Source of the DNA: Chromera velia
Lineage: Eukaryota > Sar > Chromeraceae
Assembly (NCBI GenBank): GCA_018398765.1
Contig: JAHBMJ010001869.1
Coordinates: 1 to 25,241, forward strand
Direction of reading: 5' to 3'
Length of the DNA: 25,241 nt
Shown here: piece after piece, positions 20,431-25,241 of the stretch
Layout of the letters: each line of letters starts with the position of its first letter
How positions within the stretch are numbered: position 1 is the first letter of the stretch
Made by a program: the position numbers and the translations under genes
Notes under the pieces: model-generated
Seen by the model: the letters and a program-made list of their open reading frames with translations, nothing else
Told to the model about the DNA's origin: nothing
Database searches by the model: none

Positions 20431-21253
20431 TTGCAGGAGACAAGACCCCTTTCATCGACCTGCCTCTTGTATTCTCCCTCCCCCTCCCCCTTCCCATTGT
20501 CCTTCCTAGACCAACCCCGTCCCGAGTGCTACCATCAGAAGTGAGAACAGAACGGAGGAAAGACTCAATACCCTTCGAGACAATATTCCATGCACCAGTG
20601 TTAGGCCATAATTTGGCCTTGGAAGAAAAGTGAGGAGGAAGAGAGAAGAAAGATCTAAGAGAGGAAGACGCAGACAGTAGATAACATACATGACCATCAA
20701 GCAAAAGAAGATCAAATAATTCCGCAATCTCTCTACAATGACACGACGATCCACAAGAAGAACCTTCACCCCCTCCTCCTTCCCCACAAATCCCATATGT
20801 ATTGTCCAAAGTCTGTTGGAGATCAGTCAGCTTTGTAGGGAGAAGGCGAAGCCTCACGTTTGATAATGGAGACACAGTTTTCCTTATCTCCTCAAACATG
20901 GCAAAATAAAAAGATCGGAAAAAAGACAAGTCAGCGAGGGGCACCCGAATCGTAATCAGCTCCCCTCTGAACAAAGTCGCTGCTGACCAGCCATTCAACT
21001 CGCACATTTGTCTCACATTCAAGTCAAAAGTTGCCCTCCCTCCCCCAAGAATCCCGCCCCTGGGCACCATGCGCATACATGCACTCAAATCATTCTTCAT
21101 CGCATTAAATGAACGAAGAGACGAATCGGGAAGGACCTTCTTGAACAGTGCAGTCAGCAGTCGTACATAAAAAAGAGAAATCACGTTCCCTTCCCCTCTC
21201 TTCGCCCCCACACCCTCTTCGCCAGTGACCCTGTAGAGGAAAAGGGAGCGAAA
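20431..21253 (-). pseudogene. Linker region of the Penelope-like element with Cys-His/GHV segment
   Basis: This is open in the element's main frame after the TAA at 21254 and continues to the frameshift. It contains SSCGSSCHCREI (20757-20722) followed about 15 residues later by GHV (20695-20687) and a Leu/Ser/Phe-rich stretch. A C-x-C ... GHV block placed just before the reverse transcriptase recalls a conserved segment I associate with some retroelements of this type; I cannot verify that here. Downstream are GRTMGRGRGREN and MIADLRERWVSTL, the latter just before the frame change. Confidence 0.5.
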
Positions 21254-21745
21254 TTAGAAAATGCCCCCTTTATCAACTCTTCCCGCCAACTTTGACATGT
21301 GAACAGAAGATTCAAGTCTCCTCCTCAGACTTAAGACCCTGTCACTACATCTGCACGCAATTGAGCGAACATCCCTTTTATTAGGGTCCCTCAGATTACG
21401 CACCGGGTCATTCTTGAATCTCCTTAACACACCAACTATATTCTATGTAGGTTTGTATGTATGAATACATAAGTATTCTATCATGCACAAATTTATCTGA
21501 CCACCTTCAATCTTTGCAATAGGAAGGATAACAAAAAGGCCGTGTCTTGAAGCATCAGCAGACAAAACAGAATAGAAGCGATGTGCATACCCACGACCCG
21601 TCTTATTACATTTCTTCTCAACGCGACGCGGTTTTAATGCACTCGTGAGGTACTGAAAGAACCGATCGAGCGCCCTACCAACGGTACTTCTAATATAAAA
21701 GCCTCTCTTCCATCGTGACCAAATCAAATATATTACTCCCTTGTT
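21254..21745 (-). pseudogene. GIY-YIG endonuclease domain of the Penelope-like element
   Basis: GIY-YIG nucleases nick target DNA for retroelement insertion. After the TAG at 21746 the frame reads NKGVIYLI, a short loop, GFYIRSTVGRALDRFFQYL, and later MIEYLCIHTYKPT, TAG (21443), NI. This follows the family order GIY ... YIG-x-T ... R ... H ... E ... P-x-x-N: Tyr, Tyr, the RALDRF arginine, Glu at 21478 and the final P/N positions are present. Two changes would impair it: YIG is YIR (GGA to AGA is one transition) and the expected His is Tyr. The Cys pair usual between GIY and YIG in Penelope-like elements is absent. The nuclease lies N-terminal to the reverse transcriptase. Confidence 0.6.
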
Positions 21746-23647
21746 CTACCATGATGCATCCTCTCCCACCCCAGCATAAGTATCCTTGACCTCTCTCAGA
21801 AAGGAAGAATATTTCGTATCAGACAGACCCAACCATGTAGAAGCAGCCAGTAAGTGGGAATATACAAGTCTCCTCAAATATTTCTGACCAAACCCTCTCT
21901 TAAAGACAGTCCGAAGCTTGTAAGAAGGATTCATCACATCCTCAGGGGACGCAGGCATAACATGGAGAGTGTATGAAGGTGGCTGTGTTGTCTGAATAAC
22001 AAGAACCATTATTAACGGGCAATCGCATCTATGAATCTCCGATGCACAAACAGAACAGGCTTGAACTGTGTGCACATGGAGGGATGCAACAAACATTCGC
22101 ACCCCAGCCAATCTGAGGGAAAGACGATCAAGGTCAGACTCCACTTTCTCTCTCACACTTTCCCTGCCAAAACCCCTTCCATTCCCTCTATCCTTCCCAA
22201 TCACTCCAACCAGTTCCCTCACTTTCTCATGCAATTCATCAGACAAAGACAACAAAAAAGAAGAATCAAAATTATTTTGAACATTCAACTGACCACTGCT
22301 CCTCCCGACATGTTCTTGAGTCCCTAGTCACTCAGGTCCCACCTGGCGACCTCCCATTCCCTCCCCCCCCTCTCCCTCCTTTTTTTGCTGCAGACAGAGA
22401 GCCTCAACCCTCTTCTTCTGTATGATGAAAGCATAAACGAGTTCCAGAAGGTCACAGCCCTCCAGATCCCTGTCCACTACACTGTCCTTCAGCGCTGAGA
22501 TCATCTCCCTCCTCACTTGGCCCCGCCGTGTTTCACTGCACATGACAGACACCATCAGTTTGGCATCATCTATATATTCTTGCGAGAGTTTCCCCCCCAG
22601 ACCTCCATTCTTTGGTTGTCGATACACCGGAAGGTCGACCAGTGTCTCGTATGTGATCCTTCCACCTACCATCAGCACATTTGGGGGGAAGATTTGCATT
22701 TCATTCATTGTGGGCCTGTCCTTCCCGGCAGACGACGGTCTGAAGGGTGACACAGCTCTCTTTTGCATCTGCTGACCCTCCCCCTCTCTCTCCCTTATGG
22801 ATCTTGGGGTCACGAACCGCGAGTCTGTGTTCCCCTGCTTCCCCTCCAAAGAATGCGTTACCTGCCTTACTCGCTTAGGTGACCCTGTCCCTGTCTGCCT
22901 CCCAAAGCTATCCTGCATCCCTCCCCCCCCCACCCCGTTCATCTCTGTATTACCGTTCACTCTCGGCCTTCCATTAGACACCATCAGACTAATTCCCCCA
23001 TCCCCCTTCTTCCCATCATTCATCCCTCTGTTCACCATTCCACCCCCCCTAGTCTGGCGTACATCCACCCTTGTGTTCGGAATCTCCTTCTCTGTTACCC
23101 GAGGGCCATTTACATCTACATCCTCAACTGTGATCCCCCCTGATTGGATATCACAGGTCGGGTACATAGAGTGTTTCCCACCCATTGGCCCACCCCCCCC
23201 TCCTTTCCAGGTTTTCTTCATCTCTTCCTGAAGACGAACAACCCGCCCATGAATTTTCATGACTCCATGCTCTTTCACCATCTCCGCCACTGAGCACAAC
23301 ATCTTACTTGCCACATCTACCTGTGCCCCCGCTCTGGCAGCTATATGTTAAGTGGCCAGGTGTGCGTCAATATATGCAGCCCCCTCACTTCTCACTTTGT
23401 TTGTCAGCCTCCGGTTGTATTCTCTGTATTCTATTCCCTTATACATCATCATATACTCCCTTCTGGATTTCGAGAACACCCCGTCGAGCGGCATCTGAAG
23501 CATTGGCATCAACACCCCCTCCACCATCTCATCACCCCATACAAATGGCCCGAAAAGCAGAATTAAGTTTGTTCTAACCCCCGGCCATGTTGTGTTAATC
23601 AAGTGCCCCCTCAGTTCTATTTGTGGGACATGTATCAGAGTTTTCAT
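21746..23647 (-). pseudogene. N-terminal (ORF1-like) region of the Penelope-like element
   Basis: This starts at ATG 23647, preceded by an in-frame TGA at 23657-23659. It runs through TAA 23348 and TGA 22328, with protein-like sequence on both sides of each. The first 100 codons include GPFVWGDEMVEGVLMPML and REYMMMYKGIEYREY. The middle (about 23150-22750) is Gly/Arg/Asn-rich and likely disordered. A helical block follows (EYIDDAKLMVSVMC, LLELVYAFIIQKKRVEALCL). The segment after TGA 22328 has CSVCASEIHRCDC (C-x2-C-x6-C-x-C, 22057-22019), a possible zinc site. A nucleic-acid-binding or particle-forming role is inferred only from position. The stops could be separating ORFs by design, but the shared frame argues for one ancestral reading frame. 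Confidence 0.5.
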
Positions 23648-23760
23648 CTGCGTGTGTCAGGGTTTTCAATCGTAGACTCGCGACATACGACATCTGCGTG
23701 CTCCCACGTGCCGCAACTCTTTGTAGGTGCCCCTCAGCTACGCTTTAATTCCGGGCCACG

Positions 23761-23852
23761 GCATGCAGCCGCGGCATTCCGCGGCCGCGCGGCGCTGCAA
23801 ATTTATTAATATATTAATAGAAGACGCGGGCCCCGCGGCCGGCCATGCATGC
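23761..23852. repeat. GC-rich imperfect inverted repeat with AT core
   Basis: The left arm GCATGCA-GCCGCGG (23761-23774) is mirrored by the right arm CCGCGG...TGCATGC (23833-23852). Inside are GCGGCCGC and GGGCCC palindromes, and at the centre the perfect AT palindrome ATTAATATATTAAT (23804-23817). It lies between the 5' end of the minus-strand element and the next plus-strand gene, so it could be a promoter-proximal structure or a small fold-back element. Confidence 0.6.
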
Positions 23853-24088
23853 AACCGCACGGATCCCTTCGAACTTTCGATAGAAGTCGATGGCCGGATC
23901 TCTCAGGCACAACAGACCCAAAAAGAAGCCCACAAGACACTTTCAGCCTTCGCAAAAGCGGCCCTGTCAGACTTCAGATACCACAAAGCTTCCACGAGTG
24001 GATCACTTGGCAAACACAGCGAGCCAGTGCCTCTGTCAAGAACAAAGAGAGCCAACTGCGCAAATCGTCTGACCTTCAGAGAAAGCGA
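23849..24088 (+). CDS. Possible upstream exon of the right-edge gene
   Basis: A strong donor (GCGA|GTGAGT) ends the interval at 24088, and two frames are open across it. One reads QTQKEAHKTLSAFAKAALSD in its first half; another, open from ATG 23849, reads FHEWITWQTQRASASVKN and RKSSDLQRKR at its end. The helix-like text switches frame in the middle, so either one is chance or the exon carries a frameshift. Neither phase joins simply to the 24195 exon with the best acceptor; the 23849 frame (phase 0) would join if the acceptor at 24212 (AATGCAG) is used. The start is uncertain. Confidence 0.35.
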
Positions 24089-24194
24089 GTGAGTCTATCA
24101 TCCCCTTTCTTCCCACCTCTATCTTCAGCCCATGTGAACATTGCGTCCCTTCACTTGCTCTCACTTCTACACCCCACCTTTTCTTGCCCTGCAG

Positions 24195-24869
24195 TGTACG
24201 GAGGAATGCAGCAGCCGATGCTTCAGCAACCAGGGGTGATGCAGCCCTCCGTGATGCAGCCCAGCATTGTGCAACACCCCTCTGTGATGACAGGGATGAC
24301 CGGAGTCACTTCAGGGCCCTACAAGCCAGAATGTGAGCCCTATCTTCTTTACTAAATGCTTTAAGAGATGACCGCGACTTCTGCCGCCTGTCACTTCCGA
24401 CATTGCCGTCAGCTTCCGGTTTCAGTCGCTGCATGCGTTTCACTTCTTCACAACATTTTTTGTGACATGAAAGAGCGCACCCACCTACCTCGCTTCAGGT
24501 GGTCGCCTTTGCTGTCTTTCTCTCCATGGAATCAAGCATGCCGGTTCTCTCTTTCACCTGGCCACCTGTCCACATCCCAGTTGCACGAGCCTGCGTGCGC
24601 GCATGCGCTATGTGTTTTGTCGCACCGTGTGAAGGCCAACAGCCCCCCCACGGCTGGAAACAGCCCCCCCCACGGCTGGAAACCATCGCCCGTCTTTCTC
24701 AGTTTTACGCCTTCTCTCTCAATATCGCTAGACTGTAGACTGTCAGGTTATTTTTTGCATATCACAACATGTGCATGTGTCTGATTTATACCACCAACAT
24801 GTATGCACGGCTTTTTTGTGTGCAGATGCCGCCGCATTCCCGCAATTGAGCGCCCCCAACGAGCAGACG
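24195..24869 (+). CDS. Two exons of a Met/Gln/Pro-rich protein, gene continues past window
   Basis: Not recognised. Exon 24195-24332 follows CCCTGCAG and ends AGAAT|GTGAGC. Exon 24826-24869 follows TGTGTGCAG and ends GACG|GTAAGT. The phases fit: one leftover T plus AT makes Tyr. The first encodes a repetitive Met/Gln/Pro/Val segment (QQPMLQQPGVMQPSVMQPS) with MTGMTGVTSGPYKPE. The second encodes AAAFPQLSAPNEQT and ends in phase 0, so more exons must follow beyond 25241. No domain, signal peptide or membrane span is visible in this part. Confidence 0.55.
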
Positions 24870-24898
24870 GTAAGTGAAAACGTCAAGAAACGGTTCCT

Positions 24899-24900
24899 CT

Positions 24901-24948
<48 letters not shown>

Positions 24949-24998
24949 TCGTTCGTTCGTTCGTTCGTTCGTTCTTTCTTTCTTTCTTTCTTTCTTTC

Positions 24999-25029
<31 letters not shown>

Positions 25030-25079
25030 TCGTTCGTTCGTTCGTTCGTTCGTTCTTTCTTTCTTTCTTTCTTTCTTTC

Positions 25080-25110
<31 letters not shown>

Positions 25111-25160
25111 TCGTTCGTTCGTTCGTTCGTTCGTTCTTTCTTTCTTTCTTTCTTTCTTTC

Positions 25161-25191
<31 letters not shown>

Positions 25192-25241
25192 TCGTTCGTT
25201 CGTTCGTTCGTTCGTTCTTTCTTTCTTTCTTTCTTTCTTTC
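24899..25241. repeat. 81-bp higher-order repeat of TTTC and GTTC units
   Basis: (TTTC)n and (GTTC)6 blocks alternate. The first G of each GTTC block is at 24951, 25032, 25113 and 25194, exactly 81 bp apart. Each 81-bp unit has one extra C (TTTCCTTTC) that breaks the 4-bp register at the same place. It lies in an intron of the right-edge gene and runs off the window. Confidence 0.95.

Larger units (their letters stand above)
18721..23647 (-). mobile_element. Decayed Penelope-like retroelement with N-terminal GIY-YIG endonuclease
   Basis: The minus strand from ATG 23647 to TAA 18721 is one coding unit of about 1,640 codons. Five open segments from 23647 to about 20310 share one reading frame. 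They are cut only by stops at 23348 (TAA), 22328 (TGA), 21746 (TAG), 21443 (TAG) and 21254 (TAA). A +1 frameshift between about 20430 and 20310 leads into the reverse transcriptase frame, which has one more stop (TAG 20011). Order of parts: ORF1-like N-terminal region, Cys cluster, GIY-YIG nuclease, Cys-His/GHV segment, reverse transcriptase. Penelope-like elements normally carry GIY-YIG C-terminally, but a permuted N-terminal form is known from the Chlamys/Naiad clade; assignment here is by domain order and motifs. Protein-like sequence runs through each stop, so the element probably moved fairly recently and then died. Element ends and target-site duplication were not found. Confidence 0.75.

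Noticed and set aside
18721-23647. Stop-codon reassignment to explain the open frames
   Set aside because: TAA, TAG and TGA all occur in frame, a frameshift is also present, and the other genes in the window end normally at TAG.
24899-25241. Regular 81-bp repeat considered as a CRISPR-like array
   Set aside because: Units are pure tetranucleotide repeats with no unique spacers, in a eukaryotic intron.
1-25241. tRNA, rRNA and spliceosomal RNA genes
   Set aside because: Scanned by eye for B-box-like and conserved snRNA words. Only isolated weak matches (for example GATTCGATC near 2132) without a fold; a covariance-model search would be needed.

Overview
The window is nuclear DNA from a eukaryote. 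It has spliceosomal introns with GT..AG borders, very dense simple-sequence repeats, retroelement relics and low-complexity proteins. A RAP-domain protein with a mitochondrial-type leader, many tiny introns and roughly even base composition point to an alveolate. A chromerid alga of the Chromera type is my best guess, but this rests on gene style and not on any marker gene.

Layout. 1-2850 is microsatellite and AT-rich DNA with a diverged 492-bp-offset duplication and no gene. 2851-3615 is a broken phytanoyl-CoA dioxygenase-like (PhyH) gene. 3616-5350 is repeat-rich, with a doubtful second broken coding stretch at 4539-5055. 5360-5894 is a non-autonomous DNA transposon (MITE-like) with about 65-bp inverted ends and a TA duplication. 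6487-14056 (minus) is a 14-exon gene for a long coiled-coil protein whose last exon is a 3-kb low-complexity block; all exon phases join into one 1,393-residue frame. A 421-bp divergent promoter (14057-14477) separates it from a plus-strand RAP-domain gene (14478-16789, three exons in my model). 16790-18720 is AT-rich and holds no clear gene. 18721-23647 (minus) is a decayed Penelope-like retroelement: an ORF1-like region, a GIY-YIG endonuclease placed N-terminal to a reverse transcriptase with intact catalytic aspartates, all in one frame broken by stops and one frameshift. From about 23850 a further plus-strand gene starts and leaves the window; its last intron here carries an 81-bp higher-order repeat of tetranucleotides.

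Main points of interest: the permuted-domain Penelope-like element; the new TA-flanked MITE; microsatellites that begin exactly at 5' splice sites and repeat the splice-site sequence; and an unusual abundance of GTC-A/G-GT donor sites. The two complete genes are structurally independent but share a promoter region; the RAP protein probably acts on organellar RNA, and the role of the coiled-coil protein is unknown.
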